DNA of 52,476 nt from Candidatus Poribacteria bacterium (GTDB lineage: Bacteria; Poribacteria; WGA-4E; WGA-3G), in the NCBI GenBank assembly GCA_022827225.1, contig JAJDTJ010000042.1, positions 1 to 52,476 of the forward strand, written 5' to 3'. Made by a program: the position numbers and the translations under genes. Below are positions 8,336 to 16,197 of the stretch, one piece after another. The notes under the pieces were generated by a model. That model had not been told where the DNA came from, made no database searches, and saw nothing but the letters and a program-made list of their open reading frames with translations. Each line of letters opens with the position of its first letter. Within the stretch, counting starts at the first letter, position 1.

Positions 8336-8364
8336 ATCATACCACATTGGACAACGAATGTCAA
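8336..8364 (-). promoter_or_regulatory. Consensus sigma70 promoter for tnpB
   Basis: On the minus strand, TTGACA (8359-8364), a 17-base spacer and TATGAT (8336-8341) match the sigma70 consensus almost perfectly. Transcription would start near 8328 and run into tnpB at 8211. Confidence 0.75.
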
Positions 8365-8381
8365 AGAAAAAGCAGAAGACA

Positions 8382-8428
8382 GGGCATTCCTCCCAACGCT
8401 AAAGCATTGGGTCTCCTGCCCGAAGATT
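8382..8428 (+). repeat. Transposon-end hairpin of the IsrB right-end type, inverted relative to tnpB
   Basis: The two-part stem-loop is GGGCA/TGCCC outside and CCCAA-GC/GC-TTGGG inside, around a TAAA loop, followed by GAAGATT. It aligns over 47 bases with the right end of the IsrB-like element at 51670-51716 on the opposite strand. Conserved positions lie in loops and flanks, and the stem bases differ in a compensating way. It is either the left end of the tnpB element or the leftover right end of another element. Confidence 0.6.
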
Positions 8429-8485
8429 AGATGATACCGCATTTTTAGGCAAAAGTCAATCTTTTTTTATGCTATCCAAGACGAT

Positions 8486-8815
8486 TTAGTATCTCGGTAG
8501 GGTTGAATCAATTTCGGCTGCCCATTGGTCAATACCGCCGATAAGGTTCTTTACGTCACTAAATCCGTTTTGCTGTAGATAGGCGGTGGCATAGAGGCTA
8601 CGTTGTCCGTGATGGCAGTAGACAACAATTTCTTGGTCTGACGGAAGACTGTCCACGTGATGCGGTAACGTGTTGAGCGGTATCAACCGCGCGCCTTCAA
8701 GATGCACAATGTCGTATTCGGTCTGCTCACGGACATCCAACAACAGGACAGATGTGTCCGATTCGAGTTTCTGTTTCAATTCTTGTGGCGAAATTTCGGG
8801 GAGTTCGATCTGCAT
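8486..8815 (-). CDS. Rhodanese-domain protein at end of Fe-S cluster operon
   Basis: This 109-residue single-domain rhodanese has LLLDVREQTEY near residues 24-34 and the active-site loop YCHHGQRS with Cys67, ending in GGIDQWA, all typical. Rhodaneses carry sulfur as a cysteine persulfide; here it is the last gene of the suf-type cluster, so it may supply or accept sulfur. The ATG overlaps the TAA of the DUF971 gene (TAATG), which suggests translational coupling. I chose this start over an upstream one that would extend into the neighbour. Confidence 0.88.
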   Translation of the reverse strand: MQIELPEISPQELKQKLESDTSVLLLDVREQTEYDIVHLEGARLIPLNTLPHHVDSLPSDQEIVVYCHHGQRSLYATAYLQQNGFSDVKNLIGGIDQWAAEIDSTLPRY

Positions 8816-9201
8816 TATCTTTTTTCTTCCTCGGTTTGAATCGGTGGTAAAGGCGCGCATTCTGGACACGGACAAGTTTCACGTAGCACTTCAAACGGGT
8901 AGATGCCGGTGTTGTGTCCATCGTTCCAACTGAACTGGAGCGCGTAGCGACCGACTAATTGGACATCAAGGGGTTGAATATCATCCGAGACTTCGATCAG
9001 CGTTACGTCGCCGTCGCCTTGTGGTGCAAAAATGGAATGGACATCTCGCCCTTTATGCCGAACGATGGCGCATTCGGCACACGGACACATCTGCCGAAGA
9101 TAGGTGTACGGATACCAACTGACATGTCCATCTTTCCACTCTATCTGAAAGACGTTGGCATGCTTTTTGAGAAGTTTGGGTTGTTTTGCAATCCTGTCCA
9201 T
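8815..9201 (-). CDS. DUF971-domain protein
   Basis: This 128-residue protein is one DUF971 domain (also found at the N-terminus of gamma-butyrobetaine hydroxylase). The domain has two similar halves, IEWKDGHVSWYPYTYLRQMCPCAEC and FSWNDGHNTGIYPFEVLRETCPCPEC (both shown as motifs WxDGH ... YLR/VLR ... CPCxEC). The paired CPCxEC cysteines could bind metal. DUF971 genes are often found near Mrp/SufT Fe-S factors, and this one follows a SufT-like gene. Its role in Fe-S assembly is inferred from context only. Its stop overlaps the start of the rhodanese. Confidence 0.85.
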   Translation of the reverse strand: MDRIAKQPKLLKKHANVFQIEWKDGHVSWYPYTYLRQMCPCAECAIVRHKGRDVHSIFAPQGDGDVTLIEVSDDIQPLDVQLVGRYALQFSWNDGHNTGIYPFEVLRETCPCPECAPLPPIQTEEEKR

Positions 9202-9258
9202 GACGCGATAAAGATTTACAATTCACACGTTACGGCACACGGTGTGTACCTGCTGGTG

Positions 9259-9561
9259 TTAGAAAATACCGAGTTCGTCCTTTGCGTCTTCGCTCATCAT
9301 TTCAGGGGTCCAACGCGGGTTCCAGACGACATTGACGTTGACTTCCTCAACGCCATCAAGTTGCTGTGCGACGTGCTGTGCGCCGTTGATAATCTGTCCA
9401 CCGGCAGGACATCCTGGACTTGTCAAGGTCATGGTAATATCCACTGTGGTGTCGTTGATGTCAACGCCGTAGATGAGTCCCATGTCAACGATGTTGATGC
9501 CGATTTCCGGGTCAATAATGTTTTCTTTGATAGTTTCTAATACAGTTTCTTCGGATACCAT
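9259..9561 (-). CDS. sufT: MIP18/DUF59 Fe-S assembly factor (SufT-like)
   Basis: This 100-residue protein belongs to the DUF59/MIP18 family, which helps mature Fe-S proteins and includes SufT and PaaD. Key family elements are present: IIDPEIGINIVDMGLIYGVDI at the N-terminus, the TLTSPGCPAG motif with the conserved cysteine near residue 51, and VVWNPRWTPEMMSEDAK near the end. It is a single domain without fused ATPase. It follows the Rieske gene by about 30 bases in the same direction and begins with an ATG behind AAGGAGG. Confidence 0.9.
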   Translation of the reverse strand: MVSEETVLETIKENIIDPEIGINIVDMGLIYGVDINDTTVDITMTLTSPGCPAGGQIINGAQHVAQQLDGVEEVNVNVVWNPRWTPEMMSEDAKDELGIF

Positions 9562-9593
9562 TTGGATTTCCTCCTTATGAGGTAATAGATTAA

Positions 9594-9905
9594 TCAGTCA
9601 ACACTGACAAGGATGTCGTCATCTTCAATTTTGACGGTGTAACATTCGATGGCTTCGACAGCGGGCATACAGAGCGGTTCTCCGGTTTTCACACAAAAGC
9701 GTGCGCCGTGCCTGGGGCATTCTATCTCATCGCCATTGAGAAAACCTTCGGCTAAAGGACCGCCATCGTGTGTGCAAACGTCCTCCATCGCGTAGAACTC
9801 ACCCTCAATATTGAAGAGTAGTACGGGGACGAAGTCCACCTCGACCAAGTGTTTCGTGCCGGGGGGTACTTCACTCACTTTCGCAACTTTATAGAATTCT
9901 GGCAT
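9594..9905 (-). CDS. Rieske-type [2Fe-2S] ferredoxin
   Basis: This 103-residue soluble protein is a single Rieske domain. The ligands are Cys44-X-His46 (VCTHDGG) and Cys63-X-X-His66 (CPRHGARF), the full Rieske set. Such small Rieske proteins act as electron carriers for non-heme iron oxygenases or inside suf-type operons. Because it sits between sufU and sufT, an electron-supply role in cluster assembly is plausible but not shown. A close residue pattern (GxPLxMPAVEAIECYTVK) follows the second ligand pair, as in the family. Confidence 0.92.
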   Translation of the reverse strand: MPEFYKVAKVSEVPPGTKHLVEVDFVPVLLFNIEGEFYAMEDVCTHDGGPLAEGFLNGDEIECPRHGARFCVKTGEPLCMPAVEAIECYTVKIEDDDILVSVD

Positions 9906-9950
9906 TACGTTCCTTCCAAATTTTTTCGTGTGTATGGAATTTTAAGGGTA

Positions 9951-10337
9951 TTATTCTTCCTCACCGGGCCAGCAGTTGATACCGTAGGCACCGGCTTTGA
10001 GGACCTTGAGTGCTAATAAGGCACACTTGATGCGAACGGGTCCCAAAGGAATACCGACCATCTCCAACATGTCGTCTTTTGTGATCTGCTTGACTTCATC
10101 AAGACTTTTGCCTTCAATCTTCTCAGTCAACATAGAGGCAGCCGCCAGACTAATCGTACAACCGTGTCCACAGAAACGCACCTCTTTAATTTTATCGTCT
10201 TCAATAAGCAGGTCCATGCGAATCTGATCCCCACAAAGTGGATTGTCTTCCACGTGTGAAATATCAGGGTTCGGTAATGTTCCGTAATTGCTCGGATTTT
10301 CGTAATGGTCAAGCAGTTCTTCTTGGTATATGTTCAT
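9951..10337 (-). CDS. sufU: Fe-S scaffold / sulfur acceptor SufU
   Basis: This 128-residue protein is a SufU/IscU-like protein with the three conserved cysteines, Cys35 in NPLCGDQ (with Asp37), Cys60 in FCGHGCTIS, and Cys105 in IKCALL. SufU accepts persulfide sulfur from SufS through zinc-bound cysteines. The insertion between the second and third cysteines is of SufU length. Its ATG overlaps the TAA of sufS (TAATG), so the desulfurase and its acceptor are translationally coupled, as expected for direct partners. Confidence 0.94.
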   Translation of the reverse strand: MNIYQEELLDHYENPSNYGTLPNPDISHVEDNPLCGDQIRMDLLIEDDKIKEVRFCGHGCTISLAAASMLTEKIEGKSLDEVKQITKDDMLEMVGIPLGPVRIKCALLALKVLKAGAYGINCWPGEEE

Positions 10338-11581
10338 TATTTTCTCCGAGTCATCAGCTTTTGTGCTCTACATAGCCCCTCGTATAGTCTATCTACGTCT
10401 TCAACTGTATTATAGAGGTAAAAACTAGCACGGACGGTGGCGATAACGTCCAACCGCTTCATGAGTGGTTGGGCGCAGTGGTGTCCTGCCCGGATAGCGA
10501 CACCGTGCGTGTCCAGAATTCCCGCCACGTCGTGCGGGTGGATACCTTCGATATTAAAGGAGATGACTCCTGCTTTTTGATGCGGTACAGACGGTCCGTA
10601 GAGGGTGATACCTTCGATTTCTTTTAAGCGATGATGTGCATATTTTAAGAGTTCTTGTTCGTGGACCTGAATTGCTGCTAAGTTTGCTTGTGTGATATAG
10701 TCCACAGCGTGTCCGAGTCCGATGGCTTCAGCGATGCTTGGGGTCCCCGCCTCAAATTTCGCTGGAAGGTCTGCGTAACTTGATACATCGCGCTCGACAG
10801 CACGGATCATTGAACCGCCACCAAGGAACGGTGGCATCTCCTCAAGGAGTTCCAATTTACCGTATAATACGCCGATACCGGTTGGGCCGCACATCTTATG
10901 TCCAGAGAACGCGAGGAAATCGCAGTCGAGTTGTTGAACATCGACGTGAAAATGTGGCACCGATTGTGCTGCATCGACGACGACCTTCGCACCGACAGCA
11001 TGCGCAGCCGCAGTGACAGACTGGATCGGATTGATCGTTCCGAGTACATTGGAAACGTGCCCGATAGCGACGAGTTTCGTTTTTTCGGTGAGGACATCCT
11101 GGAGCTGCGTGAAATCAAGCAGTCCTTCATCCGTTATCTCAAGGAACCGGAGTACAGCACCGGTGCGCTGTGCCAGTAGCTGCCAAGGCACCAGATTACT
11201 ATGGTGTTCCATAACGGTCAGGACGATTTCATCACCCTCTTGAATATTCTGGTTTCCCCAACTATAAGCGACGAGATTAATGGATTCCGTCGTGTTCCGG
11301 GTGAAGATGATTTGGCGCGTGCGCGGTGCGTTAATCAATCGTGCTACCTTCTCGCGAGCGCGTTCATATTCCTCCGTCGCCTGTTCTGAGATGCGATAGA
11401 TACCGCGATGGATATTAGAACGATAGGTATCGTAATAGGCATCCATCGCGTCAACGACAGGACGCGCTGTCTGCGTTGATGCGGCGTTATCAAGGAAAGC
11501 CAACGGTGGTTCTGTCGCGAAGATCGGAAAATCCTTACGGATACGTTCCACATCAAGCGGACGAAATTCTGAGGTGTGCAT
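10337..11581 (-). CDS. sufS: Cysteine desulfurase SufS
   Basis: This 414-residue PLP enzyme removes sulfur from cysteine for Fe-S cluster assembly. The PLP lysine is Lys229 in FSGHKMCGPTGIG, and the active-site cysteine is Cys369 in RAGHHCAQPLM, both in the type II (SufS) context. The PLP aspartate lies in VVDAAQSVPH at 201-210. It couples to sufU by a stop/start overlap. It is separated from sufB/sufD/sufC by an unusual islet of three non-suf pieces. The start ATG is the first in frame. Confidence 0.95.
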   Translation of the reverse strand: MHTSEFRPLDVERIRKDFPIFATEPPLAFLDNAASTQTARPVVDAMDAYYDTYRSNIHRGIYRISEQATEEYERAREKVARLINAPRTRQIIFTRNTTESINLVAYSWGNQNIQEGDEIVLTVMEHHSNLVPWQLLAQRTGAVLRFLEITDEGLLDFTQLQDVLTEKTKLVAIGHVSNVLGTINPIQSVTAAAHAVGAKVVVDAAQSVPHFHVDVQQLDCDFLAFSGHKMCGPTGIGVLYGKLELLEEMPPFLGGGSMIRAVERDVSSYADLPAKFEAGTPSIAEAIGLGHAVDYITQANLAAIQVHEQELLKYAHHRLKEIEGITLYGPSVPHQKAGVISFNIEGIHPHDVAGILDTHGVAIRAGHHCAQPLMKRLDVIATVRASFYLYNTVEDVDRLYEGLCRAQKLMTRRK

Positions 11582-11586
11582 TGTTT

Positions 11587-11739
11587 TTACCCTATTTTAT
11601 TTATTTTTTTAATAGCGGATAAAACCGCGTTATAGTCTCGTCTGCTGTTGAAGGGCGGATCAGTGCAGATTAGGTCTACGTGCTCTGGGTCCATTTCTCG
11701 CATGACTTCAAGGTTATCGCCGAAGTATAGGGTGTTCAT
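11587..11739 (-). pseudogene. DNA methyltransferase N-terminal stub
   Basis: The 50 codons read as the start of a DNA N4/N6-adenine/cytosine methyltransferase. LYFGDNLEVMREM is followed by VDLICTDPPFNSRRDYNAV, which contains the catalytic (D/N)PP(F/Y) motif as DPPF near residue 27. A real enzyme of this type is 300 or more residues, but here translation stops after a low-complexity lysine/isoleucine tail, just before sufS. It is a truncated relic in the islet that interrupts the suf cluster. Confidence 0.7.
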
Positions 11740-11765
11740 TTCTTTTTACTCTGAATCGCGGATTA

Positions 11766-11796
11766 TGTTGGGTTTCGCAAGCTCTACCCGACCTAC
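11766..11796. repeat. Intergenic hairpin repeat (TGTTGGGTTTCGC...GACCTAC)
   Basis: Short imperfect inverted repeat, GTTGGGT and ACCCGAC around a TTCGCAAGCTCT loop. Similar GTAGGTTGGGTT...AACCCAAC elements are scattered in many bacterial genomes. It lies just downstream of the 102-residue gene. Confidence 0.5.
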
Positions 11797-11803
11797 AGGT
11801 TAA

Positions 11804-12112
11804 CTATTGTGCAGCATGCTCCTGAAGAATCTCAACGATTTTTGGGGCAATTTTTCGTAGTTTTTCTTCTAACGCATCATCATCAATAGAAAGGAATATA
11901 CCTTTGTCAACATCCATCGGGAAAGCCTTATCCTGTTTTACACCATTAAGAGCGTAGCGAACACGCACAAACGGACTATATCTACGACCTTCCCGATAAG
12001 GTTCCTCCACACTCAAAAACTCGATAGCGTCAGTACTGGGGACGCGCCCTTCCAAGTCTATAGTCTTGAACGTGAGTTCAAGTTTATTGACATTATCAAC
12101 TATATGTTTCAT
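11804..12112 (-). CDS. Unknown 102-aa partner of ADP-ribosyltransferase-like gene
   Basis: No family was recognised. The protein is 102 residues, mixed alpha/beta by pattern, with a central FVRVRYALNGVKQDKAFPMD and an acidic C-terminal helix (LEEKLRKIAPKIVEILQEH). It follows the ADP-ribosyltransferase-like gene by 17 bases and has its own good ribosome site (GGAGG, 8 bases before ATG), so the two are likely cotranscribed. As a partner, an antitoxin, immunity protein or chaperone role would be possible, but only the arrangement supports that. Confidence 0.6.
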   Translation of the reverse strand: MKHIVDNVNKLELTFKTIDLEGRVPSTDAIEFLSVEEPYREGRRYSPFVRVRYALNGVKQDKAFPMDVDKGIFLSIDDDALEEKLRKIAPKIVEILQEHAAQ

Positions 12113-12129
12113 GAAAAAGTCCTCCTTAT

Positions 12130-12747
12130 TTATTCTGAAAGAGGCATATCAACATAGACATCAAAACAATTCACGACACAAGTTGCGGGAATAGTCCCGT
12201 ACACAAGAATTTCGGCATCTCGTAAGGCTCTGACTAATGTTTCCAATTCAAGAGACAAGTTAGGTGCACGAGGCGTGCCTTCACCCAACGGAGGCTGCTG
12301 CGAATGCTGCATCAAAAAATGTCCCATATTTCTTGGATTTACAACGCCTAACAGGAATTCTTGGGATCCGTCGTGTTGGTAAGTAGGCCCAATAGTAGGT
12401 GGAAACGGTAATGTTTGGGCAACTTCTTTAACCGGATCTAACACTTTGATGCCAGAAGGTAACGGATCTTGAAATTCTATCTCATACACATAGGCAGGTT
12501 TGCTCGGTGTCGGAATCTCGGGACTGCTTAATAGTGCATAGTCCCTAGCCACTGCATACGAGACCGATAGAGAAATAAAAGGACTGTTGTTAGTTCCTCT
12601 TGAAATATGCTGCATTAGACGAGCAGTTGTGGGTGCCACTTCCGGTGCTCTTGCTGTAAAACCAATCTCTGTCGGATCGTTGAGGTGGCAGTAAGTATCA
12701 ACTCCGGCTCCTCGATAGAATATTGACATAACCATCTTCAAGTGCAT
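12130..12747 (-). CDS. Putative ADP-ribosyltransferase-fold protein
   Basis: The 205-residue protein opens with FYRGAG (Arg12) and continues with SPFISLSVSYAVARDYA (Ser59-Leu-Ser61) and DGSQEFLLGVV (Gln129-Glu130). These elements appear in the order Arg, Ser-X-Ser, Gln/Glu of the R-S-E class of ADP-ribosyltransferases, and a strand with AYVYEIEF lies between them. Catalytic activity is inferred from motif order only; similar hypothetical proteins are known but I cannot name the family. It lies inside the suf cluster with a 102-residue partner. The first ATG is used; ATGs at residues 5 and 7 are also possible. Confidence 0.45.
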   Translation of the reverse strand: MHLKMVMSIFYRGAGVDTYCHLNDPTEIGFTARAPEVAPTTARLMQHISRGTNNSPFISLSVSYAVARDYALLSSPEIPTPSKPAYVYEIEFQDPLPSGIKVLDPVKEVAQTLPFPPTIGPTYQHDGSQEFLLGVVNPRNMGHFLMQHSQQPPLGEGTPRAPNLSLELETLVRALRDAEILVYGTIPATCVVNCFDVYVDMPLSE

Positions 12748-12760
12748 TCACATCAGTAAT

Positions 12761-12782
12761 GGCGAGGCATGAACGCCTCGCC
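12761..12782. other. Perfect 8-bp hairpin between glutaredoxin and islet
   Basis: GGCGAGGC, a 6-base loop and GCCTCGCC. There is no T-run on either side, so it is not a classical terminator. It marks the boundary between the suf/glutaredoxin part and the ADP-ribosyltransferase-like islet. Confidence 0.6.
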
Positions 12783-12797
12783 TACAATAATAGACGG

Positions 12798-13139
12798 TTA
12801 TCTGCTTGGGAAACCGATACTGACGGCAGACGGTCCATGGTCTTCGCACGCTTGATCCGTCGGTACATCGGTTTCAGCGTCGCTGGATTTGATGATCCCT
12901 TCTGAGACCAAATACTGTTCGACTTCATCGCCGCTGACATCGGCAAGCATCACGTCGTCAATCTGGACGCAGGGTTGATACGGCTGCCGCGTCTTCTGAA
13001 CCATTTCACGATAGTTGTCTTCGTTGTTGATGATGTCCCTGTCTTCATAATCTAAACCGTATTTGGCGAAGATCGCCCGGACACCATTGCTCCATCCGCA
13101 GACGGGTTTCATGTAAGCGATAATTTTCGGTTGACTCAT
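12798..13139 (-). CDS. Monothiol glutaredoxin-like protein
   Basis: This 113-residue protein has a glutaredoxin fold with CGWS at Cys14 in place of the common CGFS of monothiol glutaredoxins, and a TrxA-like cis-Pro region (QPYQPCVQIDDVML). CGFS glutaredoxins bind and carry [2Fe-2S] clusters with glutathione and usually help Fe-S delivery, which fits its place after sufD. A C-terminal ~30-residue tail (EDHGPSAVSIGFPSR) is extra. CGWS instead of CGFS is a conservative variant; cluster binding is not proven. Confidence 0.85.
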   Translation of the reverse strand: MSQPKIIAYMKPVCGWSNGVRAIFAKYGLDYEDRDIINNEDNYREMVQKTRQPYQPCVQIDDVMLADVSGDEVEQYLVSEGIIKSSDAETDVPTDQACEDHGPSAVSIGFPSR

Positions 13140-13169
13140 GGTGAGTTGCTCCTTTTTTTAATAGTTATA

Positions 13170-13281
13170 AGTTGTCAGTAAGATGGCTATCAGCAATCGG
13201 CTTTCGGCTGTCAGCAATAAGAGGTTTTTGATTAACAGAAGCCCTCTTTGCTGACGGCTGACGGCTACTCCGCTGACAACT
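13170..13281. repeat. Long-hairpin intergenic repeat, copy 1 (glutaredoxin/sufD)
   Basis: A ~112-base imperfect palindrome bounded by AGTTGTCAG and CTGACAACT. The core is GTCAGCAATAAGAGG / CCTCTTTGCTGAC (13210-13224 with 13243-13255). The end of the repeat contains the first bases of the sufD stop codon. Related copies lie at 14685-14780 and 29079-29157. Confidence 0.65.
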
Positions 13282-14695
13282 ACCCAAGTTTACGTGTAAT
13301 TGACGTACTGAGTTCTTCTCGTACAGATTCTAACGGGACACGTTCTATGACGGGTTCAAAAAACCCTTCAACAATTAGTTTTTCTGCTTGTGTGTAAGAC
13401 AGTCCGCGACTCATGAGGTAAAACACCTGATCGGCATCAATCTTTCCTGCGGTTGCGCCGTGCGTGCAACGCACCTCATGCGCCTGAATCTCCAATCCAG
13501 GCAAAGTATCGGCATGTGCACGTTCACTGAGCAGCAGATTGTCGTTTTTCTGATACGCGTCGGTATGGTTGGCTGCCGGATAGACATAGATGTTTCCCCC
13601 CCATGCGGTCTGTGACCTATCTTTGAGGACGGTGCGATACATCAGATCACTGGTGGTATGCGGTGAAATGTGTTCCTGTGCGGTGCTAACATCTAAATGT
13701 TGGCGTGCGTCAGTGAAAGCGAGTCCTAACATTTGTGCGTGACTTCCGGCGCCTTCCAAGATAGAGGCTTGGTTCATCTTGTTGAGCCTGCCGCCGAATG
13801 CGGCACTGACCCAGCAGAGCTGCGCATCTCTGGCGATCTTTGCTCGGTGTGAGGCGAAATTCCAGACCGTCCGATTCCAACGTTGTACCTGTACGTAGGT
13901 CACGTTTGCGTTCTGCCCTGCGAAGATTTCGACTGCGCCGCTATGTAAACCACTTGCGTCCGATGTTGTAGATGCGTTCTCCTCCAGGACCGCCACCCGA
14001 CTCCCCTCTTCAGCGATGATAAGCGTATGTGACAAGTCTGCTTGATCGGCTTCGGACATGTTGATATAGACGCGTAGCGGCAATTCAACGCTTACGCCTT
14101 TCGGGACGTATAATAGATAGCCGCCCTGCCAGAAGGCACCGTGAAGTGCGTCAAACTTATTATGTTGGGCAATATTTCCGCTCTTTAGCGTCGTCTCCAA
14201 AGTCACTGCCTTGTTCATGAAGTAGTCGCGGAGCAGTTCCGGTTGTTCTTGCAATGCGGTGTGGAGGTCCGCAAAGTAGACCCCTTTTTTCTTAAGTTCT
14301 TCACTGTTGGAGATATGTTGGCGTTGCCCGTCAACTTGTACAAGTACACCGGATGCCTCTTCCGCGTAGGGGAGACCGGGTAACCCTGTTTCCGGTACAT
14401 CTACGGCGGACGGTTCACCGTTTGTTGGTAGACTCGGGCGATACTTTTCGACATCAAGAGCGCGGAGAAATCGCCGCGTGCGTCGCCAATAATCTTGGGT
14501 ACGCATATCAACAGTGCGTCGCCAGATATCATCTTCGGTCGTATGCGGCATCGGCAAAGACTCGTAAAGTGCGTAAGCCTCTAATCGTTTCTCATGCATC
14601 CACTGCGGTTCAGTTGCTGCTATTTTTTGAAGAAATTCTTTTGAGAAATGACCTTTTTGCAATTTTGTTTTATCCTTGTAATAACTGTCAGCCAT
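13280..14695 (-). CDS. sufD: SufD, Fe-S cluster assembly scaffold component
   Basis: This 471-residue protein is SufD of the SufBC2D scaffold. It has the SufBD core: VYVPKGVSVELPLRVYINM near the middle, the strand-rich beta helix region, HDARQHLDVSTAQEH-like and HTTSDLMYRTVLKDRSQTAWGGNI segments, and the C-terminal conserved [36 protein letters not shown]. Histidine and acidic positions of SufD are in place by pattern. The start codon lies inside a long-hairpin repeat (GGCTGATGGCTGAC), so the ribosome site is poor and an internal start cannot be excluded. Confidence 0.93.
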   Translation of the reverse strand: MADSYYKDKTKLQKGHFSKEFLQKIAATEPQWMHEKRLEAYALYESLPMPHTTEDDIWRRTVDMRTQDYWRRTRRFLRALDVEKYRPSLPTNGEPSAVDVPETGLPGLPYAEEASGVLVQVDGQRQHISNSEELKKKGVYFADLHTALQEQPELLRDYFMNKAVTLETTLKSGNIAQHNKFDALHGAFWQGGYLLYVPKGVSVELPLRVYINMSEADQADLSHTLIIAEEGSRVAVLEENASTTSDASGLHSGAVEIFAGQNANVTYVQVQRWNRTVWNFASHRAKIARDAQLCWVSAAFGGRLNKMNQASILEGAGSHAQMLGLAFTDARQHLDVSTAQEHISPHTTSDLMYRTVLKDRSQTAWGGNIYVYPAANHTDAYQKNDNLLLSERAHADTLPGLEIQAHEVRCTHGATAGKIDADQVFYLMSRGLSYTQAEKLIVEGFFEPVIERVPLESVREELSTSITRKLG

Positions 14696-14780
14696 CAGCC
14701 GTCAGGTTTAAGAGGTTTTCGTTTAAGAATACCCTCTTTTTGCTGAAAGCTGATGGTTTCCGACTGCTGATAGCCTCTTA
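14685..14780. repeat. Long-hairpin intergenic repeat, copy 2 (sufD/sufB)
   Basis: An imperfect palindrome with CATCAGCCGTCAGG...AAGAGG and CCTCTTTTTGCTGAAAGCTGATGG arms. The sufB stop codon lies at its right end and the sufD start codon at its left end. It is related to the copies at 13170 and 29079. Confidence 0.65.
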
Positions 14781-16196
14781 ACCGATTGAACCTTCCATCT
14801 GAAGTTGGATGAGCCGGTTCATTTCCACAGCATATTCCATCGGAAGTTCTTTGACGAGGGGTTCTATGAATCCGTTTACAATCATTGTGGAGGCTTCTTC
14901 TTCCGAAAGCCCACGGCTCATCAAATAGAAGAGTTGTTCCTCGCCGATCTTGCTGACCCGTGCCTCGTGTTCGATATTCGTGTCGTTTTCGCTAATTTCA
15001 ATGACGGGATAGGTGTCGGACCGGGAATCCTTGTCAAGGATCAGCGCGTCACAGACGACGTGGGATTTGCATCCCTTCGCGCCTTTAGCGACATCGACCC
15101 ATCCGCGATAACTTGATCTGCCACCATCTTTACTAATGCTCTTAGAGGTTATCTGTGAGGTGGTGTTCGGTGCGCAGTGATAAACTTTCGCGCCTGCGTC
15201 TTGATGTTGCCCTTTGCTTGCGAATGCGATTGAGAGGATTTCGCCGCGCGCCCCTGGTTCCATCATATAGACGCTCGGGTATTTCATCGTCAACTTGCTC
15301 CCGAGGTTACCATCGACCCATTCCATCTGTGCGTCTTCATAGGCAAATGCCCGTTTCGTGACGAGATTATAGACGTTGCCCGCCCAATTTTGGATGGTGG
15401 TATAACGTACCCGCGAACCTTTCATGCAAACAATCTCGACAACTGCACTGTGTAAGGATTCACTGCTGAATGTCGGCGCGGTGCACCCTTCAACGTAATG
15501 TACTTGCGAGCCTTCATCAGCAATGATGAGCGTGCGTTCAAACTGTCCCATGTTTTCGCTATTGATCCGGAAATAGGCTTGGAGTGGGTACTCCACCTTT
15601 ACACCTGGCGGTACATAAACGAAACTGCCACCGCTCCAGACGGCACTATTGAGTGCTGCGAATTGGTTATCGGCGGACGGGATAATTGTACCGAAGTATT
15701 TCTTGACCAGATCGGGATACTCTTTGACAGCGGTATCGGTATCGAGGAACACAACACCGATTTTGTCCAATTCTTCGACGATGTTGTGGTAAACGACTTC
15801 GGAGTCGTATTGTGCGCCGACACCGGCGAGGAATTTCCGTTCGGCTTCAGGGATACCGAGTCGGTCAAAGGTTTTTTTGATGTCATCTGGCACATCGTCC
15901 CAGCTGCGTTCACTCCGATCGGAGGCTTTAACGTAGTAGTAGATGTCATCAAAATCGAGTTGTGACAGGTCCCCACCCCATTTCGTCATCGGTTTCTGCT
16001 TAAAAATCTGATAAGCATCAAGCCGATATTGTCGCATCCAGTCGGGTTCACCTTTAATGTCGCACATCTGGTTGATGACTTCCTCGTCTAATCCCTTGCG
16101 TGACTTGAATGTCGGTTTAATATCGTCATGGAACCCGTACTGATAGTCTGTACTAATTCCGAGTTCTTCTACGGTGTTCTTTTCAGAATTTGCCAT
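14778..16196 (-). CDS. sufB: SufB, Fe-S cluster assembly scaffold component
   Basis: This 472-residue protein is SufB. Family marks are [77 protein letters not shown], the [20 protein letters not shown] region, [17 protein letters not shown], and the closing [22 protein letters not shown]. The conserved Cys in CDALILD (family C405 equivalent) and CTAP are present. With sufC upstream by one base and sufD downstream, this is the full SufBCD complex. The ATG follows GGAGGAAG found in the sufC 3' end. Confidence 0.96.
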   Translation of the reverse strand: MANSEKNTVEELGISTDYQYGFHDDIKPTFKSRKGLDEEVINQMCDIKGEPDWMRQYRLDAYQIFKQKPMTKWGGDLSQLDFDDIYYYVKASDRSERSWDDVPDDIKKTFDRLGIPEAERKFLAGVGAQYDSEVVYHNIVEELDKIGVVFLDTDTAVKEYPDLVKKYFGTIIPSADNQFAALNSAVWSGGSFVYVPPGVKVEYPLQAYFRINSENMGQFERTLIIADEGSQVHYVEGCTAPTFSSESLHSAVVEIVCMKGSRVRYTTIQNWAGNVYNLVTKRAFAYEDAQMEWVDGNLGSKLTMKYPSVYMMEPGARGEILSIAFASKGQHQDAGAKVYHCAPNTTSQITSKSISKDGGRSSYRGWVDVAKGAKGCKSHVVCDALILDKDSRSDTYPVIEISENDTNIEHEARVSKIGEEQLFYLMSRGLSEEEASTMIVNGFIEPLVKELPMEYAVEMNRLIQLQMEGSIG

Positions 16197-16197
16197 T

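Larger units (their letters stand above)
6905..8428 (-). mobile_element. IS200/IS605-type element carrying tnpB only
   Basis: The element has tnpB but no TnpA transposase next to it. Its right end carries a subterminal hairpin (CCCAAG/CTTGGG at 6921-6926 and 6935-6940) whose loop contains the tnpB stop codon. It may end at the TCAA whose last base is 6905, the cleavage tetranucleotide known for IS608-like elements; this is inference. The upstream end carries another hairpin at 8382-8421. The exact left boundary was not determined. Confidence 0.65.

Noticed and set aside
8141..8347. 68-codon minus frame in the tnpB leader
   Set aside because: It overlaps tnpB in another frame and the promoter itself; the stretch is better explained as a structured leader.
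15498..15965. 155-codon plus-strand frame over sufB
   Set aside because: Shadow of a strongly conserved gene; no ribosome site and no family.
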